DNA from: Neofusicoccum parvum
Lineage: Eukaryota > Ascomycota > Dothideomycetes > Botryosphaeriales > Botryosphaeriaceae
Length of the DNA: 64,000 bases
Assembly: GCA_020912385.1 (NCBI GenBank)
Contig: CP087211.1
Location: 868,001 to 932,000 of the forward strand
Reading direction: 5' to 3'
Under the pieces are notes generated by a model. That model was not told the DNA's origin and searched no databases. It saw only the letters and a list, made by a program, of their open reading frames with translations. Positions 10,903 to 21,319 of the stretch are shown in pieces; position 1 is the stretch's first letter, and each line of letters starts with the position of its first letter. The position numbers were made by a program, and so were the translations under genes.

Positions 10903-11523
10903 ATGGCCGTCACCGAGCTCGCGCTACTCCGCCTCAAGGCTGGCGCATCCTTTCACGACCCCACGTTGCAGGCAGCCCTCCGCAAAGCAAAGAAGGCCAT
11001 GGAGGACTTTGCCCACCAGCCTTTCCATTACTATGTTCAGATTGAGGACCCGACGTCGTTCTACATCATCGGCTCGTGGCCGTCGGTTGCGTATCACTTC
11101 GACGAGTGGATACCTTCGCCCGCGAACCAAGAGCTTCTGGGGCTCCTCAAGGACCAGGTCACCGTCGAGTGGATGTTCCATATCGATGTCGAGAAGACGC
11201 AACTGCCCCTTGACGCTATATTCATGGCAATCGGCAGACACTCCATTGCATCGGACAAGCGCAGCGGCTTCTCACAAACATTCGATGCCGTCAAGCACAA
11301 CCTCGAAAGCTTCACTGCGCCAAGAAGCGTTGCTGGCGGATGGCGGATCGAAAAAGAGGACGAGGACAAGGAGGAATGGGTGCTGTTTACTGGGTGGGAC
11401 GAAGTTGCCCATCATGGAAAGTTTGGAGAGTCGGAAGCATTTCAGGACTATGGAAAAATAAGGGAGTTCGTGGGTACATTCGAGGTCAAGCATGCAAAGA
11501 GTCTAGACGTGTGGACTAAATAA
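10903..11523 (+). CDS. ABM-like dimeric alpha/beta-barrel protein
   Basis: A single exon encodes 206 residues from MAVTELALLRLK. The opening (TELALLRLKAG, then QAALRKAKKAMEDF) and the block FHYYVQIEDPTSFYIIGSWPS followed by YHFDEWIPSPANQEL resemble the antibiotic-biosynthesis-monooxygenase (ABM) type ferredoxin-like barrel. Fungal proteins of this sort usually have two such half-repeats; the second may be the region of EWVLFTGWDEVAHHGKF near residues 165-185. Some members are cofactor-free oxygenases, but no catalytic role can be read here. The frame is open for another 232 codons upstream in GC-rich sequence. The ATG at 10903 is preferred because homology-like sequence starts there. Confidence 0.72.
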   Translation: MAVTELALLRLKAGASFHDPTLQAALRKAKKAMEDFAHQPFHYYVQIEDPTSFYIIGSWPSVAYHFDEWIPSPANQELLGLLKDQVTVEWMFHIDVEKTQLPLDAIFMAIGRHSIASDKRSGFSQTFDAVKHNLESFTAPRSVAGGWRIEKEDEDKEEWVLFTGWDEVAHHGKFGESEAFQDYGKIREFVGTFEVKHAKSLDVWTK

Positions 11524-13252
11524 GGCTGGAGAGTGCCACGTTATAAATAGCGGGGCAAATGTTCCTCTCAAAGACAGACTGGACGCCTGGTTAGAGGAAT
11601 GCTGCTGACCAAGGCTTTGTTCTTCTTACACAGGTTCCCCCGTTCGTAAAGATGGTTGTTACAGCAGAATGCTTCGTGAGTGCACTCGGCAGGTGCTACC
11701 CCATGCGGAGTTGTAGCATTAGTCCAGAGAACTTTGGTTTGTTATCTTTAGAATTATTGTTGCGTCTGATTGAATGCGTCAAATGCCTGCAAATAAGGGC
11801 GAGTATAGCTCGACTAGTCTTGTTCAGCAACGTGATCGAGTCCGTTGCACTGACACTGCTCTGTATCTCTTTATTTTCTTCAACATTGAGAAACCTAGTG
11901 CTAGATAAGGCGGTCATCCGCATGCCTTTCGCAATTCTGTGTGGTGCATCTACTCAATGTGTTTGCTCAATGAATTCTTTGACTCGCGGATGCATGAGAC
12001 AATATTCTCGCGTGGCGATCCGAGAAACTAGATGATGTTGGTTAAGGCCAAGGTGAAGAAAACCCAAATCCGGCAATGGCGGTTCGGCAATGAAACCCGG
12101 CGATGGATAAACAGCACGCAGAACACGTGAGACCAGCGCCAGAATCTTCGGGCTGTGGGACGGTTGCCGAGTGCAGACAGCAGTAGGGCACAAGAATGCA
12201 ATCGCTGATTCAGGATCAGTTCAGACGTGGTGCGGACTTTCCGAGGGCGATGCTGCGTGGCGTAGATGTGGATCGGCGGAGCCCGCTGCCTTTCTGGGAG
12301 TTTTTAGCTCGTAGCTTGGTGGCGGATAATCAAGACGCCAGTTGAGACTGAAGACTAGGCCTCAGCAGTGAGTAATCGCGGGAGGCGACGCGAGGGTTAA
12401 TCAGTTATTCCCGGGCGAAACACGGCAGTGTGCAGGGCAGCAAGAGGCGCAAAGAGGCTTCGCGGAGCCCCAGAACAGGAACAGGAATGCCGTGTCGAGC
12501 CAAGTCGCGCGTTACCGGAGCGCCAATCAGGGCAGCGCGGGCCACGGAGAGACGATGCAAGATGGAGATCTTGACGCAGGAGCAGGTGCGGTGGCAAAAG
12601 TGCCAGCAACACACTGGGGACTTCTGGAGCTGCGGTGGAAACGCACACGTAGGCGTGCAGTCTGGCGAGAAGAGCGCCCCAAGACCAGGCGGTGTGCGGC
12701 GAAGTGCAGGCGGTTTTCTCGAACTGATCGTCGAGGCAGCTAGCGCAGAGCTCGCTGCGAGCAGGCCGGGCTCGGGCGGCGCTGATTGGCTGCAGAAGCC
12801 GGGGGCCAGCCCTGCGACTGCCGGGGAAATTTGATGTTCTAGCGCAGCCGGGGACGGTGCGTGGAAATTGTGTGATGATGGGCTGATTGCGCCCCGGGCT
12901 GGGTGGGCGGGAGGAAGGGCGGCGCAGGCCACAGGTGCTTGTCTGACGATGCTGTCGCCATTCGGGCTTGGGCGTTTTCCGTTGGGGGCATGTCTGCACC
13001 GCCTGCGCGATCGTGCGGGCGCGCACGCGGTTTAGCGACGGCCCAGCCGGGCCTAGCGCCATCTGAGCTCAGGGACCGGAAGTGAGCGTCCCGTGTGGTG
13101 TGGTTCCGAGCGTGCAGCTCACAAAACCTCGCCCACGCCCGCCCAACTCCCTCCCGACCACCACCAGGAAGCGCCGAGACTCCCGCCGCCCACCTCTGGC
13201 CCCTACACCTGTCGTTCTCGTCCTGCTCGCTGGGTTCAGCTCTGCAGCCAAA
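11524..13252. other. intergenic, no supported gene
   Basis: The 5' half (to about 12.0 kb) has lower GC and holds the terminator of the ABM-like gene. The rest is GC-rich sequence upstream of ERG25. Reading frames here are short, lack domain features and overlap on both strands. Confidence 0.5.
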
Positions 13253-14283
13253 ATGTACGCCACGCGCCGTCGGCCCCCCCAACGTGCCCCGTTGCTGATA
13301 ACGCCGCTAGGAACTCGACAACCGCCGCCTTCTCGAACTTCACCACCGCGGCGCCCGGCGGCACCTACTGGGACCAGTTCGAGGAGATCTCCAAGTACAA
13401 TGTCTCCCTCAACTACTTTGAGCGCCTCTGGCTCGCCTGGTACACCTACATGAACAACGATGTCCTGGCTACCGGTATCATGTCGTTCGTCATGCACGAG
13501 GCCGTCTACTTTGGCCGCTCTCTGCCGTGGATCATCATCGACGCCATCCCTTACTTCAACAAGTACAAAATTCAGGCTGTGAGTAGTTGCGCCACTGTCC
13601 TCGCGCGGACGGATTTGCTGACGCGGCACTAGGCCAAAATCCCGACCGCCAAGGAGCAGTGGCAGTGCGCCGCCCTCGTGCTGCTGAGCCACTTCACCGT
13701 TGAGCTTCCCCAGATCTGGCTGTTCCACCCCATGGCTCAGTTCTTCGGCCTTGAGACTAGCGTTCCGTTCCCGTCGCCGCTTAAGATGGCCTACCAGATT
13801 GCCATCTTCTTCGTCCTCGAGGACTCGTGGCACTACTGGACCCACCGCGCCATGCACGTCTTCCCCTACCTCTACAAGAATATCCACAAGATCCACCACC
13901 ACTACTCTGCGCCCTTCGGCTTGGCTGCTGAGTACGCTTCTCCCATCGAGGTTCTCGTCCTTGGTCTCGGCACCGTTGGTTCTCCTATCCTCTACTGCGC
14001 CATCACTAAGGACCTCCACATCCTTACCATGTACGTGTGGATCGTCGCCCGCCTGTTCCAGGCCATCGACGCCCACAGCGGCTATGAGTTCCCGTGGAGC
14101 CTGCACCACTTCCTGCCTTTCTGGGCTGGTGCCGAGCACCACGACGTCCACCACGAGCGTTTCATCGGTAACTACGCCAGCAGCTTCCGCTGGTGGGATT
14201 ACGTTCTTGACACCGAGTCTGGCCCGGAGGCTGCCAAGAGGAGACGCGAGCGCAGGCTCGCGAAGGCGAAGAAGGCCCAGTAG
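13253..14283 (+). CDS. ERG25: C-4 methylsterol oxidase
   Basis: This protein demethylates 4,4-dimethylsterols at C-4 in ergosterol synthesis, using non-haem di-iron in the ER membrane. Exons are 13253-13254, 13311-13578 and 13633-14283 (306 residues). Remarkably, the start codon is split: AT lies before a 56-bp intron (GTACGC...branch CTGAT...CTAG) and G after it, giving [11 protein letters not shown], the expected family N terminus. The second intron (54 bp) is GTGAGT...CTAG. All histidine boxes are present: HEAVY near 63, HRAMH at 161-165, HKIHHH at 175-180 and HHDVHH at 259-264. Several hydrophobic segments precede them. The C terminus ends KKAQ, a KKXX ER-retrieval signal. Length matches the family. 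A long frame on the opposite strand is a codon-bias shadow. Confidence 0.95.
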
Positions 14284-15172
14284 ATGGGTCAATCTGCCTT
14301 GTCATCATCGGCGCCTGCATGTTGCAATCGCAACGTGAACCGGATACCAGATGTAAGATGTGTCATAAAAGAACTTGGCGATGCTGTGCCAGAGGTCGGG
14401 ACCTTTGGATGAGGCATTTGAATGGCGTTGAGTAGAGTCGAATCACCTAGAAGTGCTTTGCTCTTGCGGATGATTTTTAAAAGAGACGGTTAATGCTGTT
14501 GATCACAGCTGGACGACACTTGGCATTGTATATACTTTTAATTCACGGCAGCCTACCGTTCGTTAACAATACCCTAATAGCAGAAAAACACCCCAAAACT
14601 TGTCACGCTTACCTCTTTGAGAACAGCTGTAATGCTTAGTGATTTATTAAGCCATTTGTGTCCGGGAAGTATCCTCTTGATGTCAATATCAAGATTACTC
14701 CTACTCTCGCATTTGAAAGCTTATCCGACAGGCGATGCTCGGATTTCATCAATGTCGATGACTGCCACGAAACTGTGTTTATGCCTACGGTACGGATCGG
14801 AAGTTCAACAATCTTGCTCCTATGGATGCCCTTCACAGGTTCCATGTACTGAAAGGCTGCAGAAGGGGTCCGACAAAATCAGAAGGCGCAGAACAAGCCC
14901 GAGTGCCTTCTCACTTACGAGACCACACACACCGGAAGCTGCGAATGGCCAGAGAGCCTGCCTGAGATGTGACGGAAAACTTGTCTAGATATCCTGCTCA
15001 GCGTGGATACCATCATTCGTGTTTATTATTTTTTGTGGACAGCTCTCCAAGCACTTCTGTCGTCAGCATTGCTACCCTCATTTAAACATCTGGACAACAT
15101 CGGAACATTCTTTGATTGAACAGAAACAACACACCGATAACTTCACAACAAGGTACGACTCAGGGTCCCACG
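14284..15172. other. intergenic, moderately AT-rich
   Basis: This stretch holds the 3' flank of ERG25 and the promoter of the acidic orphan gene. Only short frames without features are present. Confidence 0.5.
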
Positions 15173-16385
15173 ATGGGAGACCCCGCGAACCCCCCACAGT
15201 CTGCGTCTTCCCACGACCGCCGCAAGAAGGAGCGTATTATTCCTCAAACTCCTTCTCTGGCAACTCGACAATCTCATGGTTCCGACGACGAAGATGAGCT
15301 GTCCCCTCCGGAACAACCAGACCAATCACCTCCAAACTCGGTCTTCTCCGAATTCCAATCTCCGTTATGGGACCTTGACAAGCTACGGCAGTTTGAAGGA
15401 ATTCTTCAGAAAAAATGGCAGAAGATTGACCCTTTGGATCGGTACGACAAACTCCTGTTGGATAGTTTGATACATACTGCTTGCGCAGTCATATCTTTGA
15501 ACCCTGATGGAGACCAACAAAATACCGCCCCGTCATGCTACTTGGACGAACTGGTGGACGACACATCAGAAGCCTTCGGATGCGTTGAAGATATTCTGGG
15601 TTCCTTAGAAAGAACGTCGACGGAAGAAGAAGAAGAAATGGTGGAGGCATACAGGGAAGAGAGGCTTGCTGCGTGGTTTGACGAACTGGACCTTGGAAAC
15701 CCAGAAGACAACGATTACCTAGGTACGCTCAATCAAGAGGAGGAAACAATAGCGGACATATGGGTTGAGAGGGACGTCGAGGATGCCGAAGATGCCGATA
15801 GAAGAGGCTCCACCGATAATATCGCCGTTCACTGGCTGGATAGTGACACGGACGCGGACGCGCACGGTCAGTGGGATTTTGAGCACGGTTACTCGGCTGC
15901 ACGAAGTTCAGATAGCGGGGAGGTGGGCTTGAAAAATACGAGTGACAGTGACACGATTGAAGCAATCACACAGCCGGAAGAATACTCCGACGAGGGTGAC
16001 GGTAGGGAAGATGGCCTTGTGCCCGTAGTTTATACCGTCCATATTCGCTACCCTCTACCGAGTATGACGAGAGTTTTGTGGTTGCGTCGCAGACACAACT
16101 GTCTCAAGGACTGCTGGCTCAAATCTCGAACATGCAACAATCTTCCAAGATGGTTCGGCTTCACTCGGAATCTGCTTTCGCTTGTCATGCGGATTCTGAA
16201 AAGGAAGATGGCGTTGGTGTTCGACATATTTCTTGATGCTGCCATTCGGCAGGATGGCCAGGAGTGTTTTGACTACAGGTAATCTGTCGGCGGTTTGTTC
16301 TCATACGGGATTTGCTGACGTAGTGTACAGTGAAGTTCGCCAAGAGCCTATGTCCGTGGTGTGGCCTGAGCCTTGGAATTATTGA
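15173..16385 (+). CDS. orphan acidic protein, C-terminal frame uncertain
   Basis: From the ATG at 15173 the frame encodes about 285 residues of acidic sequence with polar low-complexity ends. It includes a helical middle (WDLDKLRQFEGILQKKW, DRYDKLLLDSLIHTACAV) and Glu-rich stretches. A probable 52-bp intron (16279-16330: GTAATC, branch CTGAC, ACAG) leads to a short last exon ending PMSVVWPEPWNY and a TGA at 16383-16385. From about 16020 to 16280 the called frame turns unusually basic and Cys/Trp-rich. Another frame there reads naturally (EYDESFVVASQTQL, then LLAQISNMQQSSKMVRLHSE). A frameshift, a sequencing indel or an unrecognised splice may affect the 3' third. I recognise no family. The gene may be lineage-specific or decaying. 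Confidence 0.5.
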
Positions 16386-16794
16386 TGTGTCATGAGTAAC
16401 CATTGAGGAATCGCTCCTCAGCGACTTATTGCAGTATGCTATAAAGCTGAAAGAATGTTCCCGTTGCAGGCGTAGTGCTAGAAATAGATGTGTCGGCCAT
16501 TACAAAAAGGCTGCTCATCGTGGGGCTCTCAATAGCTCTGTCATTTGTGCGCATGGCCACTGGCCGAGCTCCCTGTTGCAACCCTTCCGACTCTTCAGGA
16601 GTTCATTCTAAACGTGAATTAAGAACGCTCGTCTCAGTACGCCAGGAAACACCCAGTGCTTGGACAGGCCCGATGCTGTCTTTACTCGGACTAGCGCTGC
16701 CGAAGAGGCGCCGGCGTGGTCCGCAGGCATTGCGACCACACAACTCTGCGCTCAACTTTCTCAGGTCGCGACACTCACGCGCCCGACAGCAACC
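16386..16794. other. intergenic/promoter of the Asteroid-like gene
   Basis: About 410 bp separate the orphan gene's stop from the next start. No separate gene is supported. The sequence presumably holds the promoter and 5' UTR of the Asteroid-like gene. Confidence 0.45.
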
Positions 16795-18963
16795 ATGGGG
16801 ATCCACCGACTCCTGCACCACATGCAGGACTTTGGAACCCCTGTCGAGCTCGGAACTGCTCGGCAGAACCACACGACCCTCTCGTCTACAGATTCTACAG
16901 AAGATCTCGAGAAGAAGTACGTCGTCGTTGACGGTCCGAGCCTGGCCTACCACGCCTATCATCGTGCCGTCGCCGGAAGATACCATGCGCGCAACGCCCT
17001 TGAGGCCATGCCGTCCCATGGCGAAGTAGCAGTCGTCGCTGTCGACTTTCTTACAACCCTGGAATCGCACAACGTCAACGTGTACGTGAATCTTGCCGAG
17101 TGCTCGACTGTATCCAATTGACTAAATCAAGCGTAGCAATATTCTTCGACGGAGCTCTGCCTGCGGCTAAGCATGCCACTCGCCTTCACCGTCTCCACTC
17201 ATCCTTGGTCCAACTCCAGAACTTCAAGAATCAACATCTCAATGAAGTCCGCTGTACTCCTCCGAAGGTCAATGGCGACTTATTCAGCGCGCCCACCTCT
17301 CTTCCCGAGAAACTTACTGCGCTCCCGGCGGCCGCTTTTCTTGTTCCAGCTGTCATCGATCACCTCAAGCAGAGCAAGTTCTCCGAACGTGTCTCCGTGG
17401 TCCCCGCTGAAGCAGACGTCTTTTGTGCGGACGTCGTCCATCGCATCAGCCAGAAGGTAGAATGCTGGCTTTTGAGCTCAGATACTGACTTGCTCGTGTT
17501 TGATCTTGGTCCAAAAGGATCTGTCTTGCGTTTCCAGGATGTGACCTTGGCGACTTTTCCCCGTCGGACTGTTCTCAAGGGTATTGAATTTCACCCTAAG
17601 CGCATTGCCGAGCGTCTCGGCCTTAAGGATCTGGCGCCTCTGGCATTTGCTCTAACACAAGATCCTCACAAGACTCTGACTGAGCTTGTCAAGGAGGCAA
17701 AGTCCCTGGATTCGTCAACCGCAGAGTACAAGGCATGGTTCGAGGAGTATACTCCAATCAATGGCCGGACGGGCCCTGGCCAGCTGGTCATCAATCAATA
17801 TCGCTCGAACTTTCTTGTCTTTCCGGTATTTACAGCCACACATCTCTCTTTCGCACCTTGCACTAACTTTTCATCAGGGAAAGTCTGCACCCTTTCCATC
17901 AGACTACTTCGAGGAGCCGTGTCTCGCATCGGTGAAACAGCGCCAAATTCGTGCAGTCGAGAAGGATGCAGTAATATACTTCCAATATCTGGTTCACTCG
18001 CAAACGAAGATCTTGGATCCTAGAGTCTCTGAGCTCATTCATCAAGTTTCTTACGCTATAGTAACCCTCAAAGGCCAGGCCAAGCTGTATACGCCGCAGG
18101 CCACTTGCGAAGGCAATTGCTCCATGTTCCTACCCTTCCTTATCGACGACCCTACACGGGCTTCTGCATGGCGTCTTTCAGCTGATCTGAGGAACCTGGG
18201 CTGCTCGATTGTCTCCCTTCCAATGGATTCCCAGTTCACAATCCAGGAATACGAGCGCCGCGGCCAACGAATCGCCCCTTCTATCATCCCTCGCTTTCGG
18301 TACAAGAAAGCAGAGATTGTGGTGATGTGTCAAGAGCTGAGCGCCCACATCAGTGCCTTCATGGTCAACTCTGGCGACTTGCACCTCCGTGCACCGCTGT
18401 ACTTCTGGAAGCTCTACGGCGCTCTTTACTTGTGTGACAAGCTAGTTCACAATGGTGAGCGCCAGGCCTCGAAGCGCGAAGTCTTGAGACTACTGCAAGG
18501 CCACAACGGACAGCTCGAATGGCCGTACATCCACCGAGCCGCACAGCTGCAGGGTGTCTGGTACTCGCTCCGCATGCTCCGCCAATTCCTTAGCGTCTTT
18601 CTCGGCTATCCCGTCGATTCTGCTAACAAGACGGATATTCACGCGGATCCAGATGTCCAGAAGGCTGTCAAGGACACACACGAGCGCCTTGACGGCTTGC
18701 CCTCTGCGACCAAATTCTTCGACCCTGTTCCAGCGGACGACGAGGATGCCATTTCGGAGAGCTACCTGCTGGCTGCCATCGAGAACTTCCCAAGCCTAGC
18801 GGATGATCCGAAGGAGCTGTACGACAGGGCGTTCGCAGAGAGGAAGAACAAGAAGCGCAAGAAGAAGACACAGGGACAGGCGGAGGGTACGAAGACCGGC
18901 CCGAAGCCGCAGATGGGCGGCAACATGTTCGGTGCCCTGAGTGCTCTTGGTGATGACGGCTAG
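16795..18963 (+). CDS. Asteroid-type XPG/FEN-like protein
   Basis: Three exons, 16795-17081, 17132-17825 and 17878-18963, give 688 residues. Intron 1 (50 bp, GTACGT...AAG) is phase 2; intron 2 (52 bp, GTATTT, branch CACTAAC, CAG) is phase 0. The N terminus MGIHRLLHHM plus VVVDGPSLAYHAYH is the XPG N-region. Joining exons 1 and 2 gives NVVAIFFDGALP, and further on come VVPAEADVFCADVV and LLSSDTDLLVFDLG. These are the acidic clusters of the XPG I-region found in Asteroid proteins. The remaining ~350 residues are the family-specific C-terminal part, ending in a basic KNKKRKKKTQGQ tail suited to nuclear localisation. FEN-family acidic residues appear at least partly conserved, so nuclease activity is possible but unproven. 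Confidence 0.85.
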
Positions 18964-19516
18964 ATCAATGGTGATCGGACCCGGTCTAGAACTTTGGTTT
19001 TGGTGGTCAAAGCATTCACACGTGGGTGGGGTCTTTGGAGGACCGAGCGTGATACGGTAACTCTTGGCATGGCTGCGATGATCAGGGAACGGGAATTCAG
19101 TCAATTGGGTCGGCATTGCGGATACGAAGGAAATTGGCCTCAAGAAACTTTTGTGCCGACCCTTTCTTACCGGCAGGTCTTCCGGACGGGCAGGTAGATC
19201 CATTGGTACCCATTGGCATCTCAAATACAATCAATTCACGATTATGCTAGTGTGATATCGAGAAGGAAGCTGAAGAATAGAGACCTCACCAAGGACGTTA
19301 TACCAATAAGATTGTACAAAACCACCTCCGCTTTTCAGGCGAAAACTCCTTGCGTAAGGATACGACGGCCCATGCACAAACAGACGCACCATTCAATATC
19401 AACTGTATTCCGACGCACCCATCGCATCGCACCCACCCACCCGCCAACGATCTTATGTAGAAATTCTGAAGCCCATAGGAAAAAAGACCCAAACCAAATG
19501 CTTGATGCACCGCACT
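18964..19516. other. intergenic between convergent genes
   Basis: This stretch lies between the stop of the Asteroid-like gene and the stop of the minus-strand one-TM gene, so it holds both terminators. No gene was seen. Confidence 0.5.
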
Positions 19517-20266
19517 CTAAACTTCCTCTCTGAACAAGCTCCTCCGCGACTCCGTCGGGCTGTGGTTACCGCCCTGCTTGGCACCACCCGACTCCATCGG
19601 CCTGGGGCTGACGCCGCGCAAATCGCTGCGCTCCGCATTGTCGCCAAACGGATCGTCGCGCGTGGCGCCTCCTGCCCGGTGTCCCATCTCCTCGTCGTAC
19701 CGCTCGTCCAGCTCCCTCGTCCGGCTGCGGCCGCGCTCCGACCCGGCCGCGCTGCCCGCCCCGAGCCCGGCGCTGTGCGGCGGCGGCGCGGCGTACATGC
19801 CCGCGCCGGCGTAGCCGGGGCCGGACGCGCCGTAGGGCGTGGGCTCGCGCAGGCCCAGCTCCTGCTCCTCGTAGCCGTAGCCGTAGTCGGCCTCGTTGCC
19901 GACGCGCGCGTCCCACGCCTCGTCCGGGTCGAGCGTGCCGCGGGTGCGCCGGGGCGCCGCGCCCGCGCCGCCGCCGAGGCCGGCCTCCTCGTACGCGCCG
20001 GCGGCGTAGCGGGTGTTGTTGCGGCTGCGCCCGCCGCGCAGCGAGCTGATCTTGTCGTTCATCCACCCGACGATGCCGCCCGGTGCCGGCGCCGGGTACC
20101 CGCCAGCGCCCGCGTCGCTGCGCGAGCCGCGGGCGAAGGGGTTGAGCGGTGGAGGGGGCAGGCCGAGGCGCTTCGCGCGGATGCGGGTGTAGGCGACCCA
20201 GGAGACGGCGCCGATGACGAGGAGAAGGATGAGGATGCCGAAGAAGATGCCGACGCCGGAGGCCAT
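19517..20266 (-). CDS. single-pass membrane protein with disordered tail
   Basis: One exon encodes 249 residues. Residues 5-27 (VGIFFGILILLLVIGAVSWV) form a clear membrane anchor, followed by a basic stop (TRIRAKR). A conserved fungal pattern follows: LGLPPPPLNPFAR, APGGIVGWMNDKIS, LDPDEAWDARVGNEADYGYG and EEQELGLREPTPYG. The remainder is Gly/Ala/Arg-rich and likely disordered. Similar fungal proteins are often labelled acid phosphatase-like, but I see no phosphatase motif and do not adopt that name. Orientation is probably type III, with the tail in the cytosol (inference). High GC here produces long shadow frames on the other strands. Confidence 0.8.
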   Translation of the reverse strand: MASGVGIFFGILILLLVIGAVSWVAYTRIRAKRLGLPPPPLNPFARGSRSDAGAGGYPAPAPGGIVGWMNDKISSLRGGRSRNNTRYAAGAYEEAGLGGGAGAAPRRTRGTLDPDEAWDARVGNEADYGYGYEEQELGLREPTPYGASGPGYAGAGMYAAPPPHSAGLGAGSAAGSERGRSRTRELDERYDEEMGHRAGGATRDDPFGDNAERSDLRGVSPRPMESGGAKQGGNHSPTESRRSLFREEV

Positions 20267-21319
20267 TGCGGTGGTGGTTGTGCGGAGCGGCTACGAGATG
20301 GGGGTGCTCGTGGTTGGGTCGGGTTGGTGGGAGTGAGGAGAGGTGGTGGGCTGGAGGTTGCGCTGAAGGCTGGGTTATTTTTAGGGCATGGGATGAGGTG
20401 CTGGTGGTTTTACGAGAAGGCAGTGCGCTTGGTGTGCGGCTGGGCGACGGCACGGTGCTTGCCGGCGGACGTGCTGGCTGGTCTCGTGGATGTGCCGGAT
20501 GGGTGCAGCTGCGGTCGCTGGGCGCTGGATGCAGAGAGGTAGGTGTGGAATTGGCCTGGGAGGATGGCTGAAGTGCCGGGCTGCTGGTGCTGACCGGGCA
20601 GTGAAACAACGAGCTGGCGCGAGCGACGGGAAGGCTATGACGACGCCTGTGTCCGCGGGAGGTGCACGGCCGCTGCCTGGTTCTCGTACCCAGCACCAGC
20701 GCTGCCCGAAAAGCAAGGCCGCCACACCACCTGCGCCGCACCTTGCCGGCACCGGCACCGGCTGCGAGCATTGCCCCGCACCCGCAACACAGAGCCGCAC
20801 ACGCACGCGCCTGGTGCAGCGGTGTTCACAGGCACCACAGACACGTTTGCGCAGCACGCAGCACTGCAGCCAGGAACCGTCATCGGCAGACCCACAGTTG
20901 CGCGCAACCCCACGCGAGGGATCGGCGGTTGCGACTTCTCCATTCGCTCGGCCAGGCCTCCTTCCGGCCCCTGTGCTCTCGTGTCTCTCTCGTCCTTCTG
21001 CAACTCCAGGCCGTGCTCTCGTGCGCGCCTGCATCGCCGCCTCTGCTCCGCCAATTCCGTCCTCGACTTGCCAGCATGGGCGTCCTTGCCCCGTGCTCAG
21101 GAACCAGTGCCAATCCTCCGGGAAAATGGCCACCGCCCACGCCGATCAGTGCGGGGCGCGGGGGATGCCCCATCGTGCATTCATCCAGACTCATGTCATC
21201 GACGCCAAGGGTGGAGGCTGCAAAAATCCTTAAAACCCGGGGAAACACCTTTTTTGGAGCCGCCATGAGCAGCATTCGAGGCTGGAGCACTCCGGCCATT
21301 GGTTTCCCCACACCTTGCC
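20267..21319. other. GC-rich intergenic region between divergent genes
   Basis: This region lies upstream of both the one-TM gene and the secreted glycosidase-like gene. Overlapping Arg/Ala-rich frames on all strands reflect base composition. No gene or repeat is supported. Confidence 0.5.

Noticed and set aside
11652..12035. 127-codon frame downstream of the ABM-like gene
   Set aside because: Sequence looks random with no motif; an overlapping minus-strand frame is equally open.
13069..14292. 407-codon open frame antisense to ERG25
   Set aside because: It mirrors the codon bias of ERG25 on the other strand, has no domain features, and the sense frame has full family motifs.
16002..16028. 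27-bp intron to reconcile frames in the acidic orphan gene
   Set aside because: GTAGGG...CGTAG ends exist, but 27 bp is too short for the fungal spliceosome.
19502..20542. 346-codon Ala/Arg frame antisense to the one-TM protein
   Set aside because: Pure GC-composition artefact; the sense frame has a clear membrane anchor and conserved motifs.
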